NCBI GenBank assembly: GCA_036522515.1
Contig: DATDFQ010000054.1
Location: 1 to 64,000 of the forward strand
Source of the DNA: Bacteroidota bacterium
GTDB taxonomy: Bacteria; Bacteroidota; Ignavibacteria; UBA10030; SZUA-254
Length of the DNA stretch: 64,000 nucleotides
Reading direction: 5' to 3'
Part shown: positions 7,499 to 16,100 of the stretch, piece by piece
How the letters are laid out: each line of letters opens with the position of its first letter
Numbering within the stretch: the stretch's first letter is position 1
The notes under the pieces: generated by a model
Seen by the model: the letters and a program-made list of their open reading frames with translations, nothing else
Databases searched by the model: none
Told to the model about the DNA's origin: nothing
Position numbers and translations under genes: made by a program

Positions 7499-9582
7499 AC
7501 CACCTTGATCGCCCGCGTGAAGGAGCGAACGGGCCCGGTTGCGGCGGTCGCGTCGAGCCTGACGAAGTAGAGCCCGCTCGCCTTTTCGCCCGCATCCCAC
7601 GATACAAACTTTTGCCCCGCCCCCTCGGTGGCATCGACGAGGGTTGTAATGAGCTGTCCCAGGATATTATAAACCCGGACAAGCACCCGGCTTTGAGCCG
7701 GGAGGCTGTACCCGATGACCGTCGCCGGATTGAACGGGTTGGGGTAAGCATCCGAGAGAGCGTACTCCACGGGCAAGGACGGAGCGTTCACCACGGCGAG
7801 GGACATCCTGCCGACCGCCGCCGTGATCCGGATTGAGCCCGTCCCGGTGAGCCCGATCGACTTCCCGTCCAGCCTAAGAAGGATTCCCCTTCCCGGCGAA
7901 TTCATCGCCCAGCTGAGATCGATCGGGTAGGAGACAGACGAGAGCAACACCGGAAATTCACCCGATTCGTGCGCGCGCAGGATCTTCAACGATTGGCCCG
8001 ACGCGAACCGTACGTCGAACGCACCCTGCGGCGGGAGGGGCGGGAGCTCGGCGAACGAGGGGGGCGGATCGGTATCCGGGCCTTCTTCCACGACATAGAG
8101 CGTTCGCTCATGGTCCGCGGCGTCGCGAATGACCAGACGGCTCGCACCACCGAGGAAGTTGCCCTCGCTCAGCGTGCGCGGGGTCGCGGCGGCGGATGAA
8201 GTATCTATAATCAGTTTCCCCTGCTCGCTCAGACGCACCCAGTAGCCGAACCCGGGCAGAATCGTGTCGGCGACAAAATAGGAGCCGCTGAACCCGAAGA
8301 AGGGCGAATTGATAATTCCGGACGGGTTCGAAACAACCGACGCGCTCGCCCGCGGGAACGCGATAGAGCCGACCATGTTCCATCCCTTCAAGGCGTCGAT
8401 GGTATCGCGCACGACAGGGAATCCGGTCACGGAAACCGTTTGACCGGTGTTGAACTTCAGCCAATAGCCGGCGCCGGCCGAAAGAATTGTCTCGGGAGTG
8501 TAGGACCCCTGGTACGCGAACGCGCGCGAAACGGCGTTGGGGTAGAGCGCCGTCACGTGCCGGTCGGTCGCGTCGACCGGGAGCGAGACCATGTTCCATC
8601 CGGCCGCGACATTCCGGTGAACGGTGAAAAACGATCCCGGGGATGCGACGAGAATTCTTCCCTTCATCCCGATCGGGGCGTGGGGAATACAGATATAGTA
8701 GTGCATGCCGAGCGTGTTGAGAACCGCGCTACCGCCCCCGAAGCGGAGATCGAACCCTCCATTGGAGACCGTATCGTTGGCAAGCCACGTCGACTGGCTC
8801 ACCTCCCTGGCCGTGTGCATCATTTCCAGAACAAAATGGATGGTATCTCCCGCCGGAATGGTGAAACTGTCCGGAACGAACGTGAATCCGGAATTGATGA
8901 TCGTATGAGGCGCGAAATTGATGAAGTCGATCGTGCGGTCCTCCCCGGAGCTCACGGTCACCGGCCATTGATGAAGGGAGGTCGGGCCCTGGGAGACCCC
9001 GTCGACGCTTACCGAGATGTGGCTCCACGGAAGGCTGTCCGCTTCGACCGCTACGTACGTTCCCGCCGGAAGGTTCGTCGCAGTGATCGAGCTCTCCGAG
9101 CCCGCGGAATCGACGACAATCCCCGAGCCGACGGAGTCCTTGTAGAGCTTCAGGCGCCAGTTTTTCAGCATACGGTCGCCGGTTGTCGCAAGGCTTCCGT
9201 CCTGGTCGGCCATGCTCTCGACCGTGATCGAATTCGGCGCGGCGAGGACGCCGACGCGAATGATCCCTTTCATTCCCATCGGGGCGTGGTTCTGACAGAC
9301 GTAATAGTAGATCCCGGTGTCGGCCAGGCCGATCGTGCCTCCGCCGAAGGGGACCATGAACCCGCCGTTTGAGGTGGTGCCGTTGGCATCCCATACCGGC
9401 TTGTCCACCTGCGCGGCATTGTGGATGGTCGATCCGAGACTAAACTGGACGCTATCGCCGGGCGCGATGAAGATGCTATCGGGAGAAAACGTGAATCCCG
9501 AGGCCACGACGGTGTGCGTCGTCTGAGAAATCGCCTGGGCGGAGAGAGCCAGGAGGGCGACAAGGGATAACACTGCTCGCAT
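7486..9582 (-). CDS. Secreted protein with two cupredoxin domains and a T9SS sorting domain
   Basis: A 698-residue protein. A signal peptide occupies residues 1-19 (ending AQAISQ). A first plastocyanin-like domain (about 22-112) has copper-type ligands His (STIHNAAQ), Cys (YYVCQNH), His and Met (APMGMKG). A linker domain of about 100 residues and a second cupredoxin domain (about 228-312; FVPDSFTIPAGDTIHFVLEM, then YYICIPHAPIGMKG) follow. Next comes a region of repeated WNMV-containing segments, and last a T9SS C-terminal domain (about 615-698) with YPNPFNPATVIGYSLP and a Lys end. It should be exported across the outer membrane by the type IX system and anchored or released there. A family A repeat unit follows its stop codon directly, with a duplicated 14-mer. 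Confidence 0.88.
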   Translation of the reverse strand: MRAVLSLVALLALSAQAISQTTHTVVASGFTFSPDSIFIAPGDSVQFSLGSTIHNAAQVDKPVWDANGTTSNGGFMVPFGGGTIGLADTGIYYYVCQNHAPMGMKGIIRVGVLAAPNSITVESMADQDGSLATTGDRMLKNWRLKLYKDSVGSGIVVDSAGSESSITATNLPAGTYVAVEADSLPWSHISVSVDGVSQGPTSLHQWPVTVSSGEDRTIDFINFAPHTIINSGFTFVPDSFTIPAGDTIHFVLEMMHTAREVSQSTWLANDTVSNGGFDLRFGGGSAVLNTLGMHYYICIPHAPIGMKGRILVASPGSFFTVHRNVAAGWNMVSLPVDATDRHVTALYPNAVSRAFAYQGSYTPETILSAGAGYWLKFNTGQTVSVTGFPVVRDTIDALKGWNMVGSIAFPRASASVVSNPSGIINSPFFGFSGSYFVADTILPGFGYWVRLSEQGKLIIDTSSAAATPRTLSEGNFLGGASRLVIRDAADHERTLYVVEEGPDTDPPPSFAELPPLPPQGAFDVRFASGQSLKILRAHESGEFPVLLSSVSYPIDLSWAMNSPGRGILLRLDGKSIGLTGTGSIRITAAVGRMSLAVVNAPSLPVEYALSDAYPNPFNPATVIGYSLPAQSRVLVRVYNILGQLITTLVDATEGAGQKFVSWDAGEKASGLYFVRLDATAATGPVRSFTRAIKVVLQK

Positions 9583-9647
9583 ATGTGGAACTCCTCACGC
9601 TACATGTAAACGGATACCGGCGGCGCGAGCGGGGCGCGCCGCCCGCT

Positions 9648-10025
9648 TTAGTGCACCGTGATCGTTCCGGTCATTCCCATGGCGGCATGATACGTGCAGT
9701 GGAACCCGAACGTCCCCGCGGTGTTGAAGGTCGTCGTCTTGCTCGTCCCCGGATTCATGTTCCCCGTGTCCCACAACCCCGGAGTGTCGCTCGTCGAAGT
9801 GTGCGCGATGCCGTCGCTGTTCTTCCACGTGACGACAGTCCCTATCGCGACCGTCATGCTGCTCGGACTGAAACTCATCGGCTGCATGACGAATGTGTTC
9901 GCCGGCGGGGTTCCCGGGGGTGTGCCGCCGGACCCGTCCGACGGAGAATCCCCCTTGCATCCGGCGAGCCCGGAGACGATACTCGCCAGGGCGATGAACA
10001 TGTACAACACTGCTGTTCGCTTCAT
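9648..10025 (-). CDS. Cupredoxin-domain lipoprotein
   Basis: A 125-residue protein. ATG at 10025 is chosen because GGGGGAGAT lies just upstream and a lipoprotein signal follows at once (MKRTAVLYMFIALASIVSGL, lipobox LAGC). After a Ser/Gly/Pro linker comes a single plastocyanin-like domain with ligand order His (GIAHTSTSD), Cys-His (FGFHCTYH) and Met (MGMTG). It should be anchored on the envelope as a small blue-copper-like electron carrier or copper binder. It lies directly upstream of the two-cupredoxin T9SS gene with a 65-base gap and in the same direction, so co-expression is likely. The presence of copper is inferred from the ligands. Confidence 0.88.
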   Translation of the reverse strand: MKRTAVLYMFIALASIVSGLAGCKGDSPSDGSGGTPPGTPPANTFVMQPMSFSPSSMTVAIGTVVTWKNSDGIAHTSTSDTPGLWDTGNMNPGTSKTTTFNTAGTFGFHCTYHAAMGMTGTITVH

Positions 10026-10323
10026 ATCTCCCCCTCGTCCGATACTTCCGTACCGGATCGATTTGTGATCGATGTATTCTCGTTTGGTTGGGCGAACCCT
10101 ACCAGCTGAACAGAGAGGCAAGAGTTGTACCACAATTCCGCGGGTGAGAATTTGGGCGTGAGAGGGGATATACGGGAGGTGTTGTGGAATCTCCGCCTCA
10201 CCGGTTGGGAGACCGGATGGGCGGGTGGGACTTCGATGTCACATAAGGAGGAGCTTCGTCTGAGGTTTACGCCGCACGCTGGACGCGACAATCAGGTCGC
10301 GGACCGCAGCCTGAAGGCTGCGG
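10026..10323. other. Intergenic region with promoter of the cupredoxin lipoprotein and a family A repeat
   Basis: There is no gene in these 298 bases. The right end contains a family A unit (10285-10328) that runs into the stop codon of the next gene. The left part must carry the leader and promoter of the cupredoxin lipoprotein. Confidence 0.5.
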
Positions 10324-10328
10324 CTACC
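10285..10328. repeat. Palindromic repeat family A, one unit
   Basis: Two arms, GCGACAATCAGGTCGC and GCAGCCTGAAGGCTGC, end in GGCTACC. The end overlaps the stop codon (TAG on the minus strand, 10324-10326) of the small lipoprotein gene. Confidence 0.85.
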
Positions 10329-10650
10329 TCGCCGCTTCGACGACGTTTACCTGGTAGGTTTCAAGCATCATGGGGATCTGGGCGTTGAGGATTGCGGTCT
10401 TATGATCGACTGTGACTTTGATGCACGAATCGATGCCGCAATCAGCCGCCTCCACTTTCAAGACGCCCTGGATGGCGAGGAGGCGCGCCCGGTTGTCGGC
10501 GATCGTCTCGGCGAGCGTATTTCCCCCCAGATGAGCGGTCCGGTTTTTTTGCGGTTCGCTCTTCGCGCATCCCGCAAGGGTGGTAATCGCGAAGAAGGCC
10601 AGGAAAAAGATGAGGAGTGTCGCCGGGGTCCGGAAGGTGTTCAACCGCAT
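10324..10650 (-). CDS. Small lipoprotein of unknown function
   Basis: A 108-residue protein from ATG 10650, chosen because a lipoprotein signal follows (MRLNTFRTPATLLIFFLAFF, lipobox TLAGC). The mature part has a pair of cysteines close together (ADCGIDSC) and an ending rich in Val and Ile, with no family I recognise. Its TAG stop lies inside the terminus of a family A repeat, so the natural C-terminus may have been changed by that element. A longer frame reaching 10725 is less likely because it would place residues before the signal peptide. The next gene upstream is a small RRM protein in the same direction. Confidence 0.65.
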   Translation of the reverse strand: MRLNTFRTPATLLIFFLAFFAITTLAGCAKSEPQKNRTAHLGGNTLAETIADNRARLLAIQGVLKVEAADCGIDSCIKVTVDHKTAILNAQIPMMLETYQVNVVEAAR

Positions 10651-10729
10651 GGGGCCTGGCGCGTTCGCCGTCGAAGAGGTGTGCTTTACGGGTGGGATCA
10701 GTTCTGGTGGATGACCCGCGGCCATACGT

Positions 10730-11014
10730 TCACTGAGGGCGGGGCTTCCTGAACGAAGACTTTCTTCGTCCTCCCGGCCTGTTCGCCGGGGCGACCGTGA
10801 TCGCCTTCCCCCTCAGGTTGGTTCCGTTCAGCGTTTCGATCGCGTGCTTTCCCCCCTCATCGGTTTGCATGACCACAAAGCCGTACCCGAGCGGTTCGTG
10901 CGTGCGGAGGTTCGAGATGATATCGATCGATTCAATCGTGCCGGACGGTTCGAAGAGTGTCCGTAATTCCTGCTCGGTGACATCGAGGGGCAGATTGCCG
11001 ACATGAATATTCAT
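10730..11014 (-). CDS. RRM-type RNA-binding protein
   Basis: A 94-residue single RNA-recognition-motif protein. RNP2 is IHVGNL (residues 3-8) and RNP1 is LGYGFVVM (about 42-49), with the expected beta-alpha-beta spacing. A short basic tail (GGRRKSSFRKPRPQ) follows. Such small glycine- or arginine-tailed RRM proteins in bacteria bind RNA and are often cold-responsive. A second, different RRM gene lies 177 bases upstream in the same direction. The start is the first ATG, preceded by GGAGG (TCACTGGAGGAAACC). Confidence 0.93.
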   Translation of the reverse strand: MNIHVGNLPLDVTEQELRTLFEPSGTIESIDIISNLRTHEPLGYGFVVMQTDEGGKHAIETLNGTNLRGKAITVAPANRPGGRRKSSFRKPRPQ

Positions 11015-11191
11015 GGTTTCCTCCAGTGATCATTCGTGGGACGGGAGCTCTGCCCTGCCAGCGGCGAAGGCGCTCCACCCCCATGTTCACAACACTCATC
11101 CACCGTCGTCAAACCCCCGCCCGCCGCAGAACCGGCCTCCCATCAGGGAGCCGGCCCGGAGAGCGTTGCCGTTACAAACCCCCGGATCCGG

Positions 11192-11518
11192 TTACCAGGA
11201 CCTTCGTCCGCCGCCGCCTCTACGCCCGCCGCCGCCGCGGTTGTCGCCGCCGTAGCCGCCGCGCGATGAACGCTCGGGACGGGGTCTCGCTTCGTTGACA
11301 TCGAGCGACCGCCCTTTCAATTCTTTACCGTGCAGCGCCTCGATGGCGGCCTTCGCTTCCGCTTCGACCGGCATTTCGACAAAGGCAAACCCTTTTGAGA
11401 CGCTGTTGAAACGATCCTTCACGATCGTCGCCTCGGCGATCTGACCGAAAGCCTGAAACGCTTCCTTCAAATCCTCTTCTGTGACATCTCTCGACAAATT
11501 TCCGACGTAGAGTCTCAT
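11192..11518 (-). CDS. RRM-type RNA-binding protein with Gly/Arg-rich tail
   Basis: A 108-residue protein. RNP2 is LYVGNL (3-8) and RNP1 is KGFAFVEM (about 42-49). The last 30 residues are an RGG-like tail (RGGYGGDNRGGGGRRGGGGR). The architecture is that of the cyanobacterial/bacteroidetal Rbp family. The start has AGGAGGTTCAC upstream (minus strand). It differs clearly from the neighbouring 94-residue RRM protein, so the pair is not a recent duplication. The 177-base spacer behind it and the one in front are long enough to hold leader structures of the kind seen in cold-shock genes; none was folded. Confidence 0.94.
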   Translation of the reverse strand: MRLYVGNLSRDVTEEDLKEAFQAFGQIAEATIVKDRFNSVSKGFAFVEMPVEAEAKAAIEALHGKELKGRSLDVNEARPRPERSSRGGYGGDNRGGGGRRGGGGRRSW

Positions 11519-11695
11519 GTGAACCTCCTGAGTGGGTGAGTGTACAACTGTGGACTAAGCCCGCAGCGGGGAACCAGAGGAGGACCTGTCATCTGCTATG
11601 CTGAGAGTCCTACGGCGGGAAGCACGGAAAAACCGCTCGGTGCGATCGTTCAATTGAACCTTGGAAGGTAGCATTAATTCCCCTCGATAGCAAAC

Positions 11696-13039
11696 TCACT
11701 GCTCGGGCGGAATCGCCACTTCCGTCATCCTTATCGCGCCTCCCTTGAATTCCGGGACGAGGCCCAGTTTGACGTAGATGGGTCGAATCTGCTTCCGGAT
11801 CGCGGGAAGCTTCGCGGTGAAGACGATGGTCCCGGCGAGGCAGGCGCACCCGCTGATCAGGAGGGTGCCCGGGGCTCCGATCGTTCCGGCGAGACTTCCG
11901 GCGAGCAGGCTCCCGAACGGCGCCATGCCCATGAACGACACGGCGTAGAAGCTCATCACACGCCCCCTCTTGTCGTCCTCTGCGATCGTCTGAAGGATCG
12001 TGTTGCTCGACGCCATTTGCACCATCAGGCCCAGCCCGACGATGAACAGGAGGCCGACCGACAGCCACGTCGTGGCAGAGAGCGAAAAAGCGACGAGGCC
12101 GGCGCCAAAGAGTCCCGCGGCGGCGGGGATCCACCGGGTCAGTCCGACGGCGTTCTTCCGGGAAGCGAGTATCAGCGCGCCGGTCAGGGCGCCGACGCCG
12201 GTTGCTCCCATGAGAAACCCGAGCGTATGCGCGCCTCCGTGAAGGATGTCCCTCGCAAAGATCGGCATGAGCGTGGAGTAGGGCATCCCCATGAGGCTGA
12301 TGAGAGCGAGGAGGAGCAGAATGCTCCTGATCGGCTTAAACCGAAACACGTACCGGAACCCTTCCGCGAATCCGGACAGGACCCCTTCCGGTTTCTTCAC
12401 CGGCGGCCGGCGGGTGATCTTCATCGCAAGCAGGGCGCCGATCACCGCAAGATAACTCACCGCATTGAGCAGAAAACAGAGGCCCTCCCCGAGCGTGGCG
12501 ATGATGATTCCGGCGATCGACGGTCCCACAAGCCGGGCGGCATTGAACATCGAGGAGTTCAGCGCGATCGCGTTCGAAATATCGTCCCGGTTTTCGATCA
12601 TGTCGAGAAGGAACGACTGCCGGGTCGGCACGTCAAATGCATTGATGACGCCGAGGAAGATGCTCAGCGCAAGGATATGCCAGACGGCCAGGCTGCCGGT
12701 GAGCGTGAGCGCGGCGAGGACGGACGCCTGGAGCATGGAGAGCGATTGCGTGATGACGAGGATGCGGTGCTTGTTGAACCGGTCCGCGATGACGCCGGCG
12801 AACGGGCTCAGGAGGAAGGAGGGCATCTGTCCCGAGAATCCCACCAGTCCCAGGAGGAAGGGGGAATTTGTCATCCGGTAGACGAGCCAGATCAGCGCCA
12901 CCTGCTGCATCCAGGTTCCGGTGAGCGAAATGATCTGTCCGCCGAAAAAGAGGCGGTAATTCCGGTAGGCCAGCGTGCGGAAGATGAGCCTGAGACCCTT
13001 CAGTGCCGATTCAGAGGATCTTTTCGGTTCGGCCGGCAT
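11696..13039 (-). CDS. MFS transporter, MFS_3/enterobactin-exporter-like
   Basis: A 447-residue integral membrane protein with about 12 hydrophobic segments. The N-terminal half has the typical pattern FFGGQIISLTGTWMQQVALI, then a GVIADRFNKHRI loop (motif A-like) between TM2 and TM3, and NAFDVPTRQSFLLDM. These features are common in the MFS_3 group (TIGR00900-like), which exports siderophores or drugs. It ends in a hydrophilic tail of about 30 residues. The substrate cannot be told. It is the gene after the radical SAM protein (75-base gap), which may or may not be functionally linked. Confidence 0.9.
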   Translation of the reverse strand: MPAEPKRSSESALKGLRLIFRTLAYRNYRLFFGGQIISLTGTWMQQVALIWLVYRMTNSPFLLGLVGFSGQMPSFLLSPFAGVIADRFNKHRILVITQSLSMLQASVLAALTLTGSLAVWHILALSIFLGVINAFDVPTRQSFLLDMIENRDDISNAIALNSSMFNAARLVGPSIAGIIIATLGEGLCFLLNAVSYLAVIGALLAMKITRRPPVKKPEGVLSGFAEGFRYVFRFKPIRSILLLLALISLMGMPYSTLMPIFARDILHGGAHTLGFLMGATGVGALTGALILASRKNAVGLTRWIPAAAGLFGAGLVAFSLSATTWLSVGLLFIVGLGLMVQMASSNTILQTIAEDDKRGRVMSFYAVSFMGMAPFGSLLAGSLAGTIGAPGTLLISGCACLAGTIVFTAKLPAIRKQIRPIYVKLGLVPEFKGGAIRMTEVAIPPEQ

Positions 13040-13114
13040 GCCTACGATCCGCCTGTCTCGCCCGGTCCGGGCGGGCGGGGCGTCCGGCTGCCCCGCCGTG
13101 GAATTCCCTCTTGC

Positions 13115-15127
13115 TTATCTCCCCACAAGGAACAAGTAGGTTAGGAAACGGAGACCGTTCACACCTTCAAAGACCCACACCTCGGCCCATTTCAACGGGT
13201 TCCAGAGATGCATGTACCAGCGGCGCCAGATCCTCTGGACGTAGGCCCGGGTATAGGCGGCGGCGAACGGATTTCTTTTGCGGAACCACAAGGAGAGCAC
13301 GGAAGGAACTTTCACCTCCGGCATCTCGACATGTAGTTTTTCATAAATCGTCACAAGCTCCTTCGCCTTGAGGTCGCGCCAGTCGGCGATATCCTTCTTG
13401 GCTTTGCGGACGCGTTCGTGAAGGGCTTCCTCGATCGCGCTCTTTGGCCTGCTCCTGAGCCACACTTCCTCAAGCTGGAAGAAGAGCCGAAGAATTCCCT
13501 TGAAGCGCCTGCCGGCTGATACGAACCGCCCCCACCAGAAGGGGATGAGACCCTCGACGGGAAGCCCCGCCCGCCGGTCGTTCCGGTGGCGGACCGTCCA
13601 GAAGCCGCAGTTCATCGGATGCAAGCGCTCAATTCTCGAGGCATAGAGATACCAGGCGAAGAAAAAGAGCCTGTCCCAGTAGTAGTTCCAGTCGTGACGC
13701 CACGTCTTGAGCACGTTGACCATATGCTCGGTCGAATAGAACTGGTCCCACGTCCGGCGGTACGCCGCCATGAGTTCCTCCCCCGTCATCCGTTCCGGGT
13801 TGACGGAAACGTGGGCGGAGTCATACGTGTTGAAATCCGGATCCATCCATCTCCGTTCCTGCCACCACCGCTGATGATCCCTGGAACCCGGAAGGGGGGT
13901 AAGAATATAGAAGGAGGCGGAGTCGAAGCCGATCTGCTGCAGCTCCGCGATATTCTCGGAAATGTGCGCCGGAGTGTCGTAGGGCAGCCCGAGGATATAC
14001 CCGGCGTGGCAGGCGATACCCTGCTCATGGCAGTGCGCTACGAGAGCCTGATACTCCGACACCTGGTTCTGGAACTTCTCCTGCGAGCGGAGGTTTTCGC
14101 GATTCACGCTCTCGACGCCGAAAAAGACCTGATTGCAGCCGGCCCGGCTCGCGAGCACAAAGAAATCGCCCCCGGGAATTTTCCGGGCGGCCAGATCGCT
14201 CTGCATCATGAAGGTGAAGGGGATTTTCTCCTCCTCCCGCAGCCGGATCAGCCCCGCAAACAGCTCGCGCCAGCGCGGGTTCCGGGCGATGTTGTCGTCC
14301 GTAAAGAAACAATGCGCGATCCCGGCTTCGCGGTAGCTCTCCCGGACAAACTCGACGACCTGCAAGGGGTCCCGGCACCGCATCGTCCTTCCCTGCACGT
14401 TGATGATCGTGCAAAACTCGCACGTGAAGACGCAGCCGCGCCCCGTATCGATCGTGCTGAACGGAGAGGCAAATCCCTTCAGGTCGGACTTTGTCAGACG
14501 GGGAATCGGGAGGTCGGAGAGGTCGGGGGTTTCCTTCAGGAAATTGTAGAGCGGCTCGGCGCTGCCGCAGATCACGTCCTCGATGATGTCCGGAAGCCGG
14601 TTTCCTTCCACTTCGCCCGCCACGAGAACGATCCCCTTCTCCATCGCGTCCCTCAGGTCGGATGTGAGTCCGATCATCGAGAGCATTCCGCTCACATGGA
14701 AGCCCCCGATGAGGACGGGGATCTTGTGCGGAAGGAACCACGATGCGATATCGAGAGCGCGCGGGTACTGATTCGATTGGACGCCGACAAGCATGACGAT
14801 CGAGCGGACGCCGGGAAGCGCCGCCTGCGCAATGATCTCCCTGGCCGGGACCCGCTCGATGGCCTCGTCGATCAACCGTACGGTGAGAGGAATCCCCCGG
14901 AAGAAGGGGTAGTCGGAAAGATGACGCGTCAGCGTGCCCATTTGCGTCAGGGTGTTGCTGCGGATGACGCCGATCCTCGTTTTGATCGGGTACCCGTCGT
15001 CGGTGTAGTTCGTTGCCCGGATTAACGTGATACGCAGTTCGCGTATGCCCAGTGCGTCAGCGGTCTCTGGATGGTTCGAGACCTTTCCCGGAGAAGCCAC
15101 GTCGTTCAGAACAGTCACTGCTTCCAT
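13115..15127 (-). CDS. B12-binding-domain radical SAM protein
   Basis: A 670-residue protein. The N-terminal 190 residues look like a cobalamin-binding Rossmann domain (LPGVRSIVMLVGVQSNQYPR, IPVLIGGFHVSG). The radical SAM core starts with TGRGCVFTCEFC; cysteines 232, 236 and 239 bind the 4Fe-4S cluster. Further core features are TDDNIARNP and the FFGVES strand. About 200 residues follow the core, rich in Trp, Arg and Lys (RRWYMHLWNPLKWAEVWVFEG), possibly membrane-facing. The start has AGGAGAAAGCT upstream. Related enzymes methylate or rearrange lipids, hopanoids or antibiotics; the substrate here is unknown. Confidence 0.9.
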   Translation of the reverse strand: MEAVTVLNDVASPGKVSNHPETADALGIRELRITLIRATNYTDDGYPIKTRIGVIRSNTLTQMGTLTRHLSDYPFFRGIPLTVRLIDEAIERVPAREIIAQAALPGVRSIVMLVGVQSNQYPRALDIASWFLPHKIPVLIGGFHVSGMLSMIGLTSDLRDAMEKGIVLVAGEVEGNRLPDIIEDVICGSAEPLYNFLKETPDLSDLPIPRLTKSDLKGFASPFSTIDTGRGCVFTCEFCTIINVQGRTMRCRDPLQVVEFVRESYREAGIAHCFFTDDNIARNPRWRELFAGLIRLREEEKIPFTFMMQSDLAARKIPGGDFFVLASRAGCNQVFFGVESVNRENLRSQEKFQNQVSEYQALVAHCHEQGIACHAGYILGLPYDTPAHISENIAELQQIGFDSASFYILTPLPGSRDHQRWWQERRWMDPDFNTYDSAHVSVNPERMTGEELMAAYRRTWDQFYSTEHMVNVLKTWRHDWNYYWDRLFFFAWYLYASRIERLHPMNCGFWTVRHRNDRRAGLPVEGLIPFWWGRFVSAGRRFKGILRLFFQLEEVWLRSRPKSAIEEALHERVRKAKKDIADWRDLKAKELVTIYEKLHVEMPEVKVPSVLSLWFRKRNPFAAAYTRAYVQRIWRRWYMHLWNPLKWAEVWVFEGVNGLRFLTYLFLVGR

Positions 15128-15216
15128 AGCTTTCTCCTGATGGGAGATGGTTGAAAACGTATCTACTGCGAACCATTAAGATAGGAAAAGGGCGCCGGAA
15201 AGCAAGTACCCCCATT

Positions 15217-15301
15217 GTCATCCTGAGGGAGCGTAGCGACCGAAGGATCTAGCGTTTAGGCCCCCGAAAGGGAGGAGATCCTTCGCTGCGCTCAGGATGA
15301 C
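15217..15301. repeat. Repeat family B, one full copy over the 3' end of truA
   Basis: It begins GTCATCCTGAGGGAGCG and ends with the inverted CGCTCAGGATGAC, with the GAAGGATCT / AGATCCTTCG arms between. Read through in translation it gives the peptide HPERSEGS. The unit covers the last codons and the stop of truA. Confidence 0.88.
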
Positions 15302-16082
15302 CACTTCCGATGGCCATAACCGGCTCGATCCTGTCGTTCCGTGCGTCACCCTGATAATAGACCCTTTCGAGAAACAATCCCGAGGGAGGCGCCGTCCATT
15401 TTGCCGGCTTGTCCGACTTTACCTTCAGGAAGTGCTCGACTTCCCGGACCGCAAGCTTTCCCCGCCCGACTTCGACGAGGACCCCGACGACCCGGCGAAC
15501 CAGCTTCCAGAGGAAATGCGAACCGACGAACCGCACCAGGATCAGGTCCCCCGTTTCCTTCAGCGTCAGCTCCTCGATGAGGACCTTCGTCGATTTTTCC
15601 TCCGCATCGTCGGCGGAGAACGAACCCAGGTCCTTCATTCCTATAAACAGCGCGGCCGCCCGTTCCATTCCCCGGAGATCGAGGGCGTCCTTGATCCACC
15701 AGACGTACCGCTTGCCGAGTGCGGTTCTTCTCCGGGAGATCTGGTAGAGATAGCTTCTCCCGACGGCGTCATGCCGCGCGTGAAAATTCCGGGGAGCCTT
15801 TTCGATTTCAAGGATATTGATGTCCGCCGGGAGCTCGTCGTTCAGCTTCATCCTGATGATTTCCGGACCGAGGACGGTGTCAACATCGAGGTGGGCTACT
15901 TGCCGGAGGGCGTGGACGCCGGCGTCGGTGCGTCCGGATCCGTAGAATTCGAGCTTCGGTGTGCGGAAGATCCGCTGCGCCGATTCCATCAACTCTCCCT
16001 GGACCGTGCGCGCGTTCTTCTGAATCTGCCAGCCGCTATAGCGGGTCCCCTCGTACTCGAGGTAGACCCTAAACCTTGCCAT
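15249..16082 (-). CDS. truA: tRNA pseudouridine synthase A
   Basis: A 277-residue TruA, which makes pseudouridine at positions 38-40 of tRNA anticodon stems. It has the N-terminal YEGTRYSGWQ strand, the catalytic Asp in GSGRTDAGVHA, DINI and FHARHDAVGRSYLY in the middle, and the C-terminal SHFLWKLVRRVVGVLVEVGRG motif. The natural family end is near FLERVYYQG. After it come about 24 extra residues, of which the last 17 (HPERSEGSPPFRGPKR) and the TAG stop are encoded by a family B repeat. The enzyme should still work, since the added tail lies after the fold. It follows msrA by 18 bases. Confidence 0.96.
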   Translation of the reverse strand: MARFRVYLEYEGTRYSGWQIQKNARTVQGELMESAQRIFRTPKLEFYGSGRTDAGVHALRQVAHLDVDTVLGPEIIRMKLNDELPADINILEIEKAPRNFHARHDAVGRSYLYQISRRRTALGKRYVWWIKDALDLRGMERAAALFIGMKDLGSFSADDAEEKSTKVLIEELTLKETGDLILVRFVGSHFLWKLVRRVVGVLVEVGRGKLAVREVEHFLKVKSDKPAKWTAPPSGLFLERVYYQGDARNDRIEPVMAIGSGHPERSEGSPPFRGPKR

Positions 16083-16100
16083 GGACCGGGCGCCTGAGGG

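Noticed and set aside
13586-15025. Long plus-strand frame opposite the radical SAM gene
   Set aside because: Shadow; the minus-strand protein has the FeS cysteines and a proper ribosome-binding site.
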